64,000 nucleotides of DNA from Leptobrachium leishanense (Eukaryota; Chordata; Amphibia; Anura; Megophryidae), in the NCBI GenBank assembly GCA_009667805.1, contig CM019064.1, positions 78,304,400 to 78,368,399 on the forward strand. Direction: 5' to 3'. Below the pieces are notes generated by a model. It had not been told where the DNA came from. It saw nothing but the letters and a program-made list of their open reading frames with translations, and made no database searches. Shown here one piece after another: positions 24,373-36,700 of the stretch. The number at the start of each line of letters is the position of its first letter. Positions within the stretch are counted from its first letter, which is position 1. The position numbers and the translations under genes are program-made.

Positions 24373-24475
24373 AGGGATGCACCGATACCACTTTTTTAAG
24401 ACCGAGTACGAGTACCGATACTTTTTAAAAGTACTCACCGACACCGAGTACCGATACTTTTCTTTAATGTCATGT
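24373..24475 (+). mobile_element. Partial hAT terminus
   Basis: TAGGGATGCACCGATACCAC is a very common vertebrate hAT end. It is followed by GAGTACGAGTACCGATAC-type sequence. No matching right end lies downstream, so only one terminus is present, embedded in the element 24249-25786. Confidence 0.55.
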
Positions 24476-24562
24476 GACGCTTTCCAATAAGAACAGACCA
24501 TATAAAAATGCCCCCAGCTCACATGTATATCCCCCCCGATATATATATATATATATATATAC

Positions 24563-25444
24563 TGCCCCAGCTCATGGATATGCCCCAGCTCATGGATATG
24601 CCCCAGCTCACACATGGATTTGCCCCAGCTCATGGATATGCCCCAGCTCACACATGGATTTGCCCCAGCTCATGGATATGCCCCAGCTCACACATGGATA
24701 TTGCCCCCCAGATTATGGATTTGCCCCCCAGCTCACACATGGTTATGCCCCCCAGCTCACACATGGTTATGCCCCCCAGCTCATGGATATGCCCCCCAGC
24801 TCTCTCATGGATATGCCCCCCCAGCTCTCTCATGGATATGCCCCCCCAGCTCATGGATATGCCCCCCCAGCTCTCTCATGGATATGCCCCCCCAGCTCAT
24901 GGATATGCCCCCAGCTCATGGATATGCCCCCCCAGCTCTCTCATGGGTATGCCCCCCCAGCTCATGGATATGCCCCCCCAGCTCTCTCATGGGTATGCCC
25001 CCCAGCTCATGGATATGCCCCCCCAGCTCATGGATATGCCCCCCCAGCTCTCTCATGGGTATGCCCCCCCAGCTCTCTCATGGGTATGCCCCCCCAGCTC
25101 ATGGATATGCCCCCCCAGCTCTCTCATGGATTTGCCCCCAGCTCTCACATGGATATGCCCCCCAGCTCTCTCATGGATTTGACACCCAGCTCTCTCATGG
25201 ATTTGCCCCCCAGCTCTCATGGATTTGCCCCCCAGCTCTCACATGGATTTGCCCCCCAGCTCACACATGGATATGCCCCCCAGCTCTCTCATGGATTTGC
25301 CCCCCAGCTCTCACATGGATATGCCCCCCAGCTCTCTCATGGATTTGCCCCCCAGCTCTCACATGGATATGCCCCCAGCTCTCACATGGATATGCCCCCC
25401 AGCTCTCACATGGGTATACCCCCCAGCTCATGGGTATAAGGGCC
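24563..25444. repeat. Minisatellite, 20-27 bp unit
   Basis: About 38 units of GCCCCCCAGCTCATGGATAT, with optional CTCT and CACA insertions that make 24-27 bp variants. C runs of 5-8 bases occur in every unit. It begins just after an AT dinucleotide run (about 24540-24561). The three long plus-strand open frames (Pro/Ser/His/Met-rich) are repeat artefacts. Confidence 0.95.
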
Positions 25445-25979
25445 CCCCAGCTCTTACTTACCTCTGCTGGCCCTGGACAGGCTCCGCCGGCGATGGGGAT
25501 GTCCTCCTTGGCGAGCGGCCGCTGGAAACATGCAGCTTGGCCGCTCGCCGGAAACCACCTGATCAGCGCGCGGTCTCGTGCGCTGGTCAGGTGGTTTCTC
25601 TCCCACGTGAGCGGCCAAGCTGCATGTCAGTGGCCGCTCGCAGGGAGAGGGACGGCCAGTGCGCGACTCCCAGATTCCGGCACTTTTTGACGGAATCTGG
25701 CGGCGGCGCTGGGCCCCCCTCCAGTGATGGAATGCCAGGGCCCGGTCGCAACTGCGACCGCTGCGACCCTGGTACTTCCGCCACTGATACCAACTACCCA
25801 AACTCATTTATATCTGTTAAATTGAAAAGGGATTAAAATACATCTCAGGTGGCACCAAATGCTATTACTGGACAACCTCTTGAGTGAAGGTTCCAGTCAT
25901 AGCAACTACAGGCAAAATAATTATTATGTCTATAAAAAGTAATGTATTTTTTTTTAATATAAAGTTAACTTTTAATGCA

Positions 25980-26560
25980 ATATGATTTTTTTCACATAAA
26001 TTATTTATTTCTAAAAAACACCTCTTTTACATTTAAAAACCTTTTATAAAATTTTTTTACAAATATAAATATTTTTACATTAAACCAGGCATTTTACATT
26101 AATCGTTCACAAAATAAAATTTTATATCAGATATACACATTTTTACATTAAAAATTTATTTTGTTTAACACCTTTTTTGCCTAAAAAATTTAATTTGCAC
26201 AATCCGTACAATACAATCTGTACTTTTACATTACAACCAAAATCTTGCATTTCTACCACAGTAAAATATACTAATGTACAGTAAACCAGGTCGTAAACTC
26301 GAATTTCTACCACTGTGAAATATGGTAGCGTACAATAAACATACACTAATGTATAGTAAACCCTAAACCCACACTTTGTTTAATGTAAAATTGCGCATTG
26401 TACAGTCAGACCGCAACCTGCACTTTGCCTAATGTAAAATCACATATTGTACAGTCGGTTTGCAACCCGCACTTTACATAATGTAAAACTACGTATTGCA
26501 AGTAAATCTGCAACCTGCACTTTGCTTGATGTAAAAGCCACTATTTTGACTGTAATACAT
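25980..26560. repeat. Degenerate AT-rich tandem repeat, about 48 bp period
   Basis: The clearest units start at about 26365, 26413, 26462 and 26510 with the pattern GCAACCTGCACTTTGCYTAA followed by TGTAAAAT and TATTGTACAGT. Older, more divergent units (TTTCTACCACNGTRAAATAT) extend to the left. It is not coding. Confidence 0.7.
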
Positions 26561-26564
26561 AGTT

Positions 26565-26655
26565 ACATAGGCTGAAAAAAGACATGCGTCCATCAGGTTC
26601 AGCCTTTCACACATCACAGACTGCTGTTGATCCAAAAGAAGGCAAAAATACGCGT
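26565..26655. repeat. Interspersed repeat fragment
   Basis: ACATAGTTACATAGGCTGAA, then GACATGCGTCCATCAGGTTC and TGATCCAAAAGAAGGC. I recognise this as a very abundant frog interspersed repeat, but I am not sure of its class. Only a short piece is present. Confidence 0.55.
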
Positions 26656-29135
26656 TGTCTATATTGTAAAAGCTGATTGTTTTTTTACTTTGAACATCTG
26701 ACGCGAATGGGCAGCCTTATTAGACACTTGGCAAAGGTTTTCGAGACCACTGGTGTATGTTGTGCAATTTTTACATTCTTTTTAATAACCTAAGCGGTTT
26801 GGCAGATGGGCGGGTCCCTCTGCCGCCATCTTGAAGCTCATGAATATTCTAGCAATGTTCAGATTTGCAAGCACCTATACTTATAATGGGCGAGTTCTTC
26901 TATCTCTGCTAGGTAGGCTTAAACGTTAGTGACTTTGTGAGAATTCGCAATGTGTGAGACCTGTGAGTTTTCAGAAGCCCACAACCTCCGAGAACTCGTG
27001 GTTAGTACATCCTGTGCAAAGGATCCCAGTCTCCACTGCAAAATCTTCTACAGCTTTGTTGGAGTTAAGGGAGTTTCCGTGATGCTGTGATATTACACAA
27101 CATTACGTCATTGGGCTGGGAGGAGTCTCTTGCCCAGCCTGACTAGCAGCAGGGAAAGGAAGTCTTGGACATCGCAGGAAGGAAGGAGAGGTGAGTAACT
27201 GCGAAGACGAGATGCTTATGGTTTTCCACACCACAGTTTGACTTTAGATGACATAAGTGTCTTGTTGCCCGCAGAAAAGGGGTTACAGGGTATAACAAGG
27301 GAGTAAATGAAACCAGGCATACAATGATTGGAGAGGAATAGGGAGGAATAACTAGTATAGGAGTTGAGAAAAGTGCAAATACTACATGAGAAGTGTGTTC
27401 CGGATTGTTCAGCAGGTGGTAGTAGTAGTAGTGTAGTAGCATGATGGCGCAGAGAAACTATCTTGTTGAAGGGTCGTAGACCTTTTCTACAATCAGGAAT
27501 CTGAGTGATATGTCTGAGTCACCTCATTTGGCGTTTGTTTAGAACGGCAATATGGCCTTTTGCACTTTACCAAATCTGACTCTGTGACCCATAATCAATG
27601 GTCTTTCTCTACAGAATCTCCCATTCCTATTGTGATTGTGAAAGATAAGGAGTAGAAAACTGAATCTGCAGTGCCCTGCAGGCTACTGATTAAACAGGAT
27701 CCAACTGCTTGTAGGCAGGAAACACATTAATAGTTTAAGTTCCTAAAACGCCTATTTCGCCAAACTGGATTTACTAAGGCGTCTTCAAGAAATTCTATAA
27801 TACCCTTTAAATAATCATTTCAGATTTACTTCAACGGTCATGCAGATTGGTAGATTTCATCTAATTCATAAAATATGTAAGATGACCATCATAAAATTAA
27901 ATACGCATATTGGAAATTAGGCACTCTTTCGATTTTATGGTCTTAAAAAAATGGAGTCCCATTGTCTCAAGAGTTTGCACATAAGCATTGTAAGGAGACT
28001 TGTACAGAGTTAATACCTCTGCCTTAGAGAAAGTGCTTTCAGCAAGGCTACAGCATTACGCAGCTGCTCGGCCTTGTTCTTGCTTCTCGTCACATACAGA
28101 TAAAACATGTCACAATAACTACTACAGACAAGGCCAAGAAACCTACGCACATACATTCCTGCAAAACGTCTTGTCACGTAACGACCCCTCTTGTCGTTTC
28201 AATAAAAGATGTGTGCAAGCTCCGAGTGGGTGTGCAGTTTTGAAATCACATTGTGTTTGCGTCTCGTTTCTGCATACCTCTATCGGAAAAGGGGCCACCA
28301 ATGGGGGGTGCAATATATCAGTGATCGCAGGACCGAGATCTGGTTCAAAACATAGATGACTCAAGCAGAAAGGGTCAAGGTTGCGATATACAATAGAGGT
28401 TCCCCTTTAAAGGTTGATTTCCTATTGTATCAAGCATTCATTTACTTATATGATACTTGAGTGTAGAGCGGCTTGAATTTGCACTGGATGTCTTTATAAT
28501 AGCATGTGAGATTTAAAGAGCATGTGTTCAGCTACATGGCATGTTCTTTTTTTAGTCTTCGCTAACTGTGTACTTGCAGCTGTCATAAGGGAAATATTAA
28601 GTAAGTGCTAAAATAGGATGTGATCCTTTTCATTTGGCCTAGTCACCAGATAAAGATATATATATGTATATTTCTATATATAGTTTGTTTGGGTTATGGA
28701 AGCTATCCTTTACCGATCGAGTGCTTGCTTATTATTTGACATTTGTAGCCAGACAAGCATTGCTATCCTAGACGTTGTCAATGGGAAATTGTTAACTGGC
28801 GTAAAACATACATTGAAAAGGTGTTAATAACTGATTGTTTGACCTCTGACATTCTAGACTCCAGCAGTGTAAGACGAGCCTTTGCGGAGTTCAGATTAAA
28901 GCCTTAGCAAACTGCAGGGCATAGCTCACACCATAGGCATTTTGATTCCAAGTCAAAACACTAAAGTGAGACCTTTCTTGTAGTCAGGGCACAGTTGCTC
29001 TGAAGTCGAAATTTCATTTTTCCTCAGCCATGCTATAGAATGTAATTATTTGCTTTATTATAACTCTGTAAAATGGTGTTTTGTACAACATCTGAACAGT
29101 TATGCCCTGTGTGTGCGTGCGTATTTGTATGTATA
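26656..29135. other. Least repetitive stretch, no recognised feature
   Basis: About 2.5 kb without a repeat end that I recognise. It contains a short GTAGTAGTA microsatellite at 27417-27440. The longest frame is 28000-28359 (+, 119 codons), Cys- and Ser-rich, with no recognisable domain or splice context. If any unique host sequence exists in the window, this is a good candidate, but I cannot show a gene. Confidence 0.35.
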
Positions 29136-29555
29136 CAATGCATTCACAGTATTCAGAGCCCTTCATATTTCCACATTTTTATTTGCGGCCTTGTGCTAAA
29201 ATTCTTTATTTTTTTCACATCAATCTACACTCAGTACTCCATGAGGAAACAGAAAAAACATATTTTCTATAACATTGCAAATTTATTAAAGGGAAAAACT
29301 GTAATATTATAATAACATAAGTATTTAGACCCTTAACTCAGTACTTAGTTAATATTGATTACAGCCTCACATCTTTTTGGGTATGCTACAGCAAGTTTTA
29401 CACTCATGGATTTGCGTAATTTCTGCCATTCATCTGTGCAGATCTCCTCAAGCTCTGCCAGGTTGGATCGAGAATGTCAATGGACAGCCATTTTCAGGCT
29501 TCTCCAGAGATGTTTGATTGGGTTCATGTGGCTCAATGACATTCAAATTCGTCCC
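29136..29555 (-). mobile_element. Tc1/mariner element, 3' part (split by a hAT-like insertion)
   Basis: TA (29134-29135) precedes the end CAATGCATTCACAGTATTCA. On the minus strand, about 29350-29540 encodes the C-terminal part of a Tc1-type transposase (SNLAELEEICTDEWQ, then KRCEAVIN and a stop), followed by its 3' UTR. The reading continues at 31813-32225 on the far side of the hAT-like element. The 5' half and left TIR are absent. Confidence 0.75.
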
Positions 29556-29867
29556 CAAGGCCGGATTTCTAACAAGGCAGAGTAGGTAGGTGCCTACAGG
29601 TCCCTACCATGCTCTGCTCAGCGCCCTGCTCTGTAAAATAAAATAAATTACAATTTAAAATAATTTGGACCATTATATCTCTGGAACCCTACATGCTAGA
29701 GGGTCATGTGAGGTATCGTTGGAAAGGTCAGGAGATGTCCTTTAAAAGGATATCAAACATAACCAGGCGTTATGCAAAAATAAAATACCTCAAAAATAAA
29801 ATACAAATATTTCCATTTTTCTATCACAGCACTATTGTTCACGATTCAATTATAAACCTCTGCAGTC

Positions 29868-30497
29868 TGTAATGAACGCCTGTGCCAGGCTCATCCATCT
29901 CACATCTTGCACCTCTCACACCTCACCCATTTGTCAATATCTACACTGGCTCCCTGTTTCCTTTAGAATCCATTTTAAAATACTGGTGCTCACATACAAA
30001 GCTCTCCATAACCGCGCCCCTGCGTACATCTCCTCTCTTATTAACAGGTACCTCCCATCCCGACCACTTCGCTCGGCCAGTGATCTGATGCTATCAGGTC
30101 CTCATACCCACACCCCCCAACTCTTGCCTTCAAGATTCTCCTGAGCTGCCTCCTTTCTATGGATCTCCCTCCCCCGCAACATAAGATTCTCCCCGTCTCT
30201 CCAGTCCTTCAAAAAGTCTCTGAAAACACATTACTTTAAAGAAGCCTATCGCCTCACTCCATAATCCTCCACTGCTCATTTCTTACACCATCTTCCCACC
30301 CAGCCCACACACACCCGCTACTTCAGTTCTCTATTTTCCCCCACCTAATATGTCACCCCTCTCTTCTTAGATCGTAAGCTCTTGAGCAGGGTTCTCTCTC
30401 CTACTGTTCTGTGTGTCTAACTTGTATGTATATTGTTATTCTGTCTTACCCATTGTACAGCGCTACAGAACTTGTTAGCACTTTATAAAAACTTGTA
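29868..30497 (+). pseudogene. L2-clade LINE, ORF2 C-terminus plus 3' UTR
   Basis: The plus-strand translation gives RLIHLTSCTSHTSP, LHWLPVSFRIHFKILVLTYK, ALHNRAPAYISSLI and YLPSRPLRSASDLMLSG. After a stop at 30142-30144 it continues as LWISLPRNIRFSPSLQSFKK and LKTHYFKEAYRL. This is the well-conserved tail of L2/CR1 ORF2. The 3' UTR follows, with GATCGTAAGCTCTTGAGCAG and CAGCGCTACAGAACTTG, ending in TATAAAAACTTGTAACCGTA. It is a 5'-truncated copy lacking the endonuclease and catalytic RT core. A tail of the same subtype lies at 55748-55804. Confidence 0.8.
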
Positions 30498-30589
30498 ACC
30501 GTAACAGTGATGATGCACTAGTTTACCTTCTCATTTAGCATGTCACCAGCAAGTATGGCAAAATGCATTATAATGCATTATTTCATCAA

Positions 30590-30735
30590 AACCCTAAACC
30601 ACTGCACTGCAGTGTGGAGAGGAAGGGGCCTTTTGGATCCCTGCATCTCTGAAGTTTACACTGCAAAAAGTCAAATGAGATGTCACTGGAAAGGTCAGAG
30701 TCTGACCTTAGCAATGATACAAAATATACCATTAC
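30590..30735. repeat. Hairpin-module repeat fragment
   Basis: It shares TCACTGGAAAGGTCAGAGTC, TGACCTTAGC and a preceding CTTTTGGAYCCC block with 40800-40925. These modules resemble the ATCATTGGAAAGGCC hairpin in the piggyBac-like elements at 17.8 and 23.4 kb. Confidence 0.5.
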
Positions 30736-30739
30736 TAGA

Positions 30740-31745
30740 GATGTGCAAGGCTGAAAATTTTGTTCTGTTTCGTTTCTTTTTGTTTTAAAATAATTTGGTT
30801 TTCGGAATTTCATTGCTATTTTCATTTCATTTCATTTTGTTTCGGATCGATTCGAAATTTCATATTGATTCGAATTGATATATCAAGATACCAATTCGAT
30901 AGGTGATATCAATTCGAATTTCGGATCACTAAATAAAACCCCAATTTATCAAATTTTGCTGTTAAAAGAAAAGCTAGGGTTAAATATTAAGCTGTCACAG
31001 ATTTAGTATTTGAGTCAAATTAAACAGTGAAACGAAATTAATTTGTTTCATAAAGTCGTTTGCTGATTATTACTTGTATTGTAAGTTAAGATCAATTCGA
31101 TAGTTGATATCAATTCGAACTTTCCACCATAGTTTTCAATGTTAAAAAATCCCTGTTTTTATTAAATATTTCTTAAACCATTGATTTTCAATTGCAGCAA
31201 ACCAAAAAGCCATTTTTTTATTGCAGAACGCACACAGACTGAAGAAAACAATTCAGCTGCATGGGTTCAGCAAAGAAAAACAGACCTCATTATTACATTT
31301 AAAATAAGTTAGGAAACCTAAACTTTCACCTAAAAAATCCCCAAAAATGCCAAAACAAATCCTAAAAAATAAATTTAAAAAATGTTGCAATTGTTGTTGC
31401 AATTGAAATGTATTAAACGGGGATATTTTTTAACAATGTATATTATGGTGGAAAAAAAGCCTAGCATCTGCATTAATTATAAAGTGACCTGTTCCGTTTT
31501 TTTGTTTTCTTTTTAGACCTTTTGGTTTCGTTTTTTTGCGTTTTAGATTATTTTGTTCTTTTTTTTTTTATGTCAGATCATTTGGTTCCATTTTTTTCCT
31601 TTCAGTTCATTTCGTTACGAAATTTATTTCATTTTTGATTGTTTTGTTCTGTTTTTTCAGCATTTCGTATCATTTGCATTCCGTTTTAATTTGTTCAGGT
31701 CCCATAACAAAATGATTTTGTTTGTGCAAAAATTTGATTCGGGAT
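30740..31745. mobile_element. AT-rich hAT-like element, ends partly lost
   Basis: It begins TAGAGATGTGCAAGG, related to the TAGGGATGTGC end of the complete element at 45199-45971. The interior has many TTCGAATT / AATTCGAA and TTTCGTTT words. No clean right terminus is present. Confidence 0.45.
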
Positions 31746-31812
31746 TTCGTAATCTGCGCTTATTCCCATATTTCTGTGCCTATAGGCTCCTGAGTTGTAA
31801 ATCCAGCCCTTG

Positions 31813-32225
31813 TTGTCCCTAAGCCACTCTTGCATTGTCTTGTCTCTTTTTTAGGGTTATTAGCTGTTGGATGGTGACCCTTTGGCCCCACTCTAGTTCG
31901 GTTTTCATTAAGGAGCACCTCTGTATTTTGCTACATTCTGCATTCTCTGAATCTGGTCCCTGCTACTGAACAACACCCTGAAAGCATGATGTTGCCAACT
32001 TGCCACCACCGTTTGGCTGCAATTTAAAGAATCACGACTGGAGGACACCGATCACCGCTCATCATCTATACAAAACCATCCCAACAGTTCAATCTTCATT
32101 GCATCAGATCATAGAATCTTTTTTCTTACCGTCTGAATTTCCTTTAGGTGCTTTTCTTACCAATTCCAAATGGGTTTTCCTGTTTTGCAGTGAGGATTGC
32201 CTTTGGCATTGTCCATAACAACAAG
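31813..32225 (-). mobile_element. Tc1/mariner element, middle part (continuation of 29136-29555)
   Basis: On the plus strand CCTAAGCCACTCTTGCATTG and GAAAGCATGATGTTGCCA are the complement of the central catalytic part of a Tc1 transposase of the type abundant in fish and frogs. Many indels and stops interrupt it. It ends near 32225 with no TIR, so the N-terminal half is gone. Confidence 0.7.
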
Positions 32226-33197
32226 CATGCACATGCAGGGTGTCTGATGTGCCGAGGCACTTACTATTGATGGGCTTTTAACTTTTGTGTTTTCTTTATC
32301 TGGTTCAAGATAAAGAGTATTAAAATTGATTGTAGCTCTGTAAATACGTATTTATGCTAAGCAATAATTAAGTATCTCGTGCTTAATTTTCAAACCATAC
32401 GTTTGTAATTAATGATTCATGCCTGAACACGCTGAAGAAACGGCCTGCACTCGCCAGTGTCTACATAGATTAGATATTTTTTATGGAACCCTTTATCTTT
32501 TTTTGCCTTCAACTGTGGCCCCAAGATCAAGTATGTGGCTGTTTTTTCTCTATTCTTTGACAATAAACTTAGACATGTAAGAAATTTAAATTGAAGCTGT
32601 ACAATTAAATAAACATACAGGTGATTATACTTCTGAATGCAAATGTCAATTTGGAGAAGGCAACAAATTACACATAATGCTGTAGAACAAGTTGGTGTTT
32701 TGTTAAGTGATTGTGGAGATAACTATTTCTCGAGTAAAATGACTATTGAAACTGAAAGAATAAAAAAATGGAATTAAAAGAGAAAACCATAAGAAAGTCT
32801 ACAAGGGATTTTCTTTGTTACTATCTTATATTGTTCTGTAGAAAAGGAATAAATGAATCAATACACAAAAGAACGTTAACAGGATCAGCCTGTGTGAGTT
32901 ATTACATTGATTCTATCAAATTAAAAGTTGAGAGCTCTCTCAGGTAACAAAAATAAACCAGAATAGACTTTTGATTGTAGGATTACAGTCATCCTTTTCA
33001 TTGCTAGGTTCCATGAAGCTGTCCAAACCATGGCTATAATCTCTCAAGGTTGGAGGCGTGTGTGATGGTCATGGAATCTTTGGCAATTTGTTTAAACAAA
33101 CTATCACAATATGGAACCCCGTGTATTAAACAGTATTATTTATCATTTTAAACTAAAATGTCATACGCATTTGAGACTATAAAAATATATATTTATA
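32226..33197. other. No recognised feature
   Basis: AT-rich sequence between two Tc1 elements. No gene or repeat terminus is identified. Confidence 0.4.
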
Positions 33198-33332
33198 TAC
33201 ACTATATTGCCAAAAGTATTCACTCACCCATCCAAATAATCAGAATCAGGTGTTCCAATCACTTCTATGGCCACAGGTATATAAAATCAAGCACCTAGAC
33301 ATGCAGACTGTTTCTACAAACATTTGTGAAAG

Positions 33333-33460
33333 AATGGGTCGCTCTCAGGAGCTCAGTGAATTCCAGCGTGGAACTGTGATAGGATGCCACCTGTGCAGCA
33401 AATCCAGTCGTGAAATTTCCTCGCTCCTAAATATTTCACAGTCAACTGTCAGCTGTATTA
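33333..33460 (+). pseudogene. Tc1 transposase, N-terminal part
   Basis: The frame starts MGRSQELSEFQRGTVIGCHL and continues SSREISSLLNISQSTVS. This is the first helix-turn-helix (PAIRED-like) of a Tc1 transposase, which binds the TIR. The frame is intact to the point where the L1 poly-T begins (33461), and the same protein resumes at 39201. The L1 insertion alone abolishes the product. I chose the ATG at 33333 because it opens the conserved MGRS/MGKK start of this family and lies about 130 bp inside the TIR. Confidence 0.85.
33446..33460 (+). repeat. L1 target-site duplication, left copy
   Basis: CTGTCAGCTGTATTA, identical to 39186-39200; one further T could be included on each side. It directly precedes the L1 poly-T (poly-A on the minus strand). 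Confidence 0.95.
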
Positions 33461-33708
33461 TTTTTTTTTGAATATAAAAGTTTTTTATTGGAGTTCACAC
33501 ATAAAATAGTACAACATTGCAAAAAGGATGAAACTTCAAAGCTAAAGGACATAAATTCCTATCATTGACCATAGACAATTCAAATGAAGTATCAATATTA
33601 TCCTAGAAAGGGTCATTCGTGCGGACTCCATTTTCCAAAAACAATAAAATACTAAGCTAACATGAAACATAAAACACGGCAGCACTACAGTCGTACATGG
33701 TAAAGATC

Positions 33709-36700
33709 TTATATCAAGGTTCCAGACTCGACAAACACCCTCCACCCCTCCCATGTATCATCAAACTGGTACATTGAGTTATTCGCGGTGTGGAACATTT
33801 CTTCATATTTAAAAACACTTTTGAGGGCCATCATAACTTCTTTCATAGATGGGCATAATGAGGAACGCCAATGTCTCGCAATAACCGTTTTTGCAGTCCC
33901 CAGTACCATAGAGATAAACCTCCTATGACGGATCTGAATAGTAATGGGTATAATATGTAGGAGGTACATTTTCGGGCATAGTGGAAGACTAAGGGAAGTG
34001 CAGTGAGAAATCAGTCTGCTTATTTTAACCCAATAACCCCCCAGTGCGGGACATAGCCAAAAGGTATGCAATAGGGAACCGAGGCCGGTAAGGCATCTCC
34101 AACAGAAGCCGGTAGTCCCCGAAATATGGGCCAAACGGGTTGGTGTTAAGTACCATCTACACAGTAATTTCATATGGGCCTCACGGAGATTGGTACTTCT
34201 AGAATATTTGTATATAGTGTCCATGGCGTATGACCAGTCATCTATGGAGAGCGTGAAGGCTAAATCTTTTTCCCATTTAACCATATAGGGTAATTTTTTA
34301 GGTGGGTTCGGAGTTAGAAGGCTATTGTAACAGAGAGATAGCGGTTTCATTTGACATTTCTTCCCCATACACAATTTGTGAAAAGCTGAAAGGTTTGTAG
34401 GTGTGAAAGAGGTCAGGCCCTTCTGGTGTAGAGCGTGCTTCACACGTAGGTATGAAAAACAGTCACTCAATGGGATGGCAAACTCCTGTACCAAGTCTGG
34501 AAAGGGTTTCAGGGAGTGGGATGTAAAGAGCTGCCACACCTGCGTCAAGCCGCGCAAAAACCAAGAATCTAAATTTAAGTCTGGAATATAGCGACAAAGA
34601 ACTCTGAGCGGGGCGAGATATAATAAGTCATAAGGCCGTACTAACGGACGACTCCACTGGCGCCAGGACATGAGGGAGAGCATCGAGGCGGGTAGCAGAC
34701 CCATGGTGCTATTCCTAGGAAGGAGTGGAAGCCACAACAGGTCATGAAGTTTGTATGGGAAAATCATGGCATTCTCCAACTGTAACCATAGAGGTGGTTC
34801 TTTGAGATGCATCGACGACAACAGCTGGGCTAGCAAGGCTGCTTTGTAATACGATTGTAAATCTAAAAAACCCAACCCTCCGTTACGTCGCGGCGCATTG
34901 ACTGTAGAGGCCGATACTCGAGGGGGCTTCCCTTTCCAAATATGTGCATGCAGCAGTTTTTGCAGCCGGAGCAATAAATGCGCTGGTACGAAAACTGGAA
35001 TGTTTCTGAAATAAGACAAAATTTGGGGTAAGATACACATCTTTATGGCCGCCATACGTCCCAGCCAGGAGGCTTCATTTGTGCTCCATGTAGAGAGCTG
35101 CTTCTCGATGGAGTTCAATAGTGGCATGAAGTTTTCCTTTAGGATGGTGCCTCGCGATTTGGTAAGGGAGATTCCCAGGTATTTTAAAGAGGTAGAGCGC
35201 CAATCAAAAGGGTACTTACTACGCAAAGAGCTAAGGGATGAAGCAGCAACATTTATAGGGAGAGCTTGTGTTTTACTCACATTATTTTTATAGTAGGATA
35301 ACGCGCCAAAGCTGTCAAGGAGGCAAAACAGGGGAGGGAGCGATATCTCCGGGGTGGTCAAAAAGAGCAATATGTCATCTGCGAAAAGTGCCAGCTTGTG
35401 CTCCCCATGCGGGGTCGGCATACCGTTTGATCGCCTGGGAAATCTTAATCTGCAGTGCTAAGGGTTCTAGGGCCAGAATAAATATTAGCGGGGATAACGG
35501 ACAGCCCTGTCGGGTGCCATTGGTTATGTGGAAAGAGGAGGATAGAAACCCCGATGCCAAAACTTTCGCCGACGGAGCGGAGTAGAGGGCCATAATACTG
35601 TGTACAAATTGTGCGGGGAGACCAAACTTTAGTAGCACTAACCGCATATACCCCCAGTGTAGGCGATCGAATGCCTTTTCGGCGTCCAATGCCAGCAGGA
35701 GTCCGGAGGTATTAGTCCTATGGGCCAAATCAATTATATCATAAAATCGTCGAGTATTGTCACATGTTTGGCGGCCCGGGACAAAGCCGGTCTGTTCAGT
35801 CACGATCAATGATGGGAGTAGGGGGCCCAGCCTAGTAGCTAGTAGTTTAGCATACAATTTGGTGTCTACATTCAACAGGGATATAGGACGGAAGTTGTCA
35901 CAGTGCGTCAGGGCTTTACCAGGCTTAGGCAGGGTCACTACTGTTGCTTGCAACATCTCCGGGGGGATGATTCCAGTGTTCTTAATGTCATTAAAAAACA
36001 GGGTAAGAGTCGGAACCAGTGAGGATGCAAATACCTGATAATACAAATTCGTAAAACCGTTGGGACCTGGAGCTTTATTTTTTGGAAGTGCCTTAATAGC
36101 CTTAAGTACCTCCTCCTCTGTAAACGCAGCAAGCAAATCTGTAGCCTGAGAGGGAGAGAGGGAGGGAAGGTTCGCCGCATGGAGAAAGAGATCTATGTCG
36201 GCCTGGGTAGGGGATGGTACGGTGTGGTCCAATCCTAGGTTGTACAGGGAGGCATAATAACGTGCAAATTCATCAGTAATGAGGGCTGGGTTATAAATTT
36301 TCACATTATTAGCATCCAATAGGTACGGTATGTTGGTTTGCATTCTTTTTCCTTTCAATTTAGATGCCAGCAATTTTCCAGGTTTATTCCCCTGGGTATA
36401 ATGATCATAGTTAAGCCATCTAATTGAGCGTGCCGTGGCCTGGAGCATCAGGTGCTCCAACTTGCGGCGCTGCGCAGTCAATTGAGCGGTAATATGAGGG
36501 GTAGGCGAGGCTTTATTCTGGGTTTCTAGGTCAGTGATGCGTCGTGTAAGAGCAGTCATCTGAGCATTAAGACGTCTTTTACGCTGCGCTCCTTTCTGTA
36601 TAAAATATCCTCGCATCACAGCTTTGTGGGCCAGCCAAACCGACGCTGTTGCAACGTCCCCAGTTACGTTCGTCATGAAATACTCCTGGAGGAGTTGTAG

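Larger units (their letters stand above)
24249..25786. mobile_element. hAT-type non-autonomous element with internal minisatellite
   Basis: The left end is CAGTGGCGTAACTAG and the right end is TACTTCCGCCACTG, inverted repeats of hAT form. A perfect 8-bp direct repeat ATACCAAC flanks it (24241-24248, 25787-25794). Inside are a nested hAT terminus, a minisatellite of about 880 bp and a GC-rich right part with an inverted repeat around GCGAGCGGCCGCTGG. No transposase is present. Confidence 0.9.
29556..31812. mobile_element. hAT-like element inserted in the Tc1
   Basis: The start is CAAGGCCGGATTT and the end is AAATCCAGCCCTTG, giving inverted termini of hAT form (CAAGGSCGGATTT). Subterminal motifs also mirror each other (GGTGCCTACAGG / GTGCCTATAGGC). 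The flanks TTCGTCCC (29548-29555) and TTGTCCCT (31813-31820) look like a slightly mutated 8-bp duplication. Removing it rejoins the Tc1 transposase sequence. It holds an L2 fragment and an AT-rich hAT-like piece and encodes no transposase. Confidence 0.7.

Noticed and set aside
24563..25444. CRISPR-like array
   Set aside because: The repeats are directly contiguous with no unique spacers; it is a minisatellite in eukaryotic DNA.
24474..25690. Long plus-strand open frames with Pro-Ser-His-Gly repeats
   Set aside because: Produced by a 20-27 bp minisatellite inside a hAT element; all three plus frames are open.
28000..28359. 119-codon frame considered as a host exon
   Set aside because: No domain or clear splice signals seen; not enough to call a gene.
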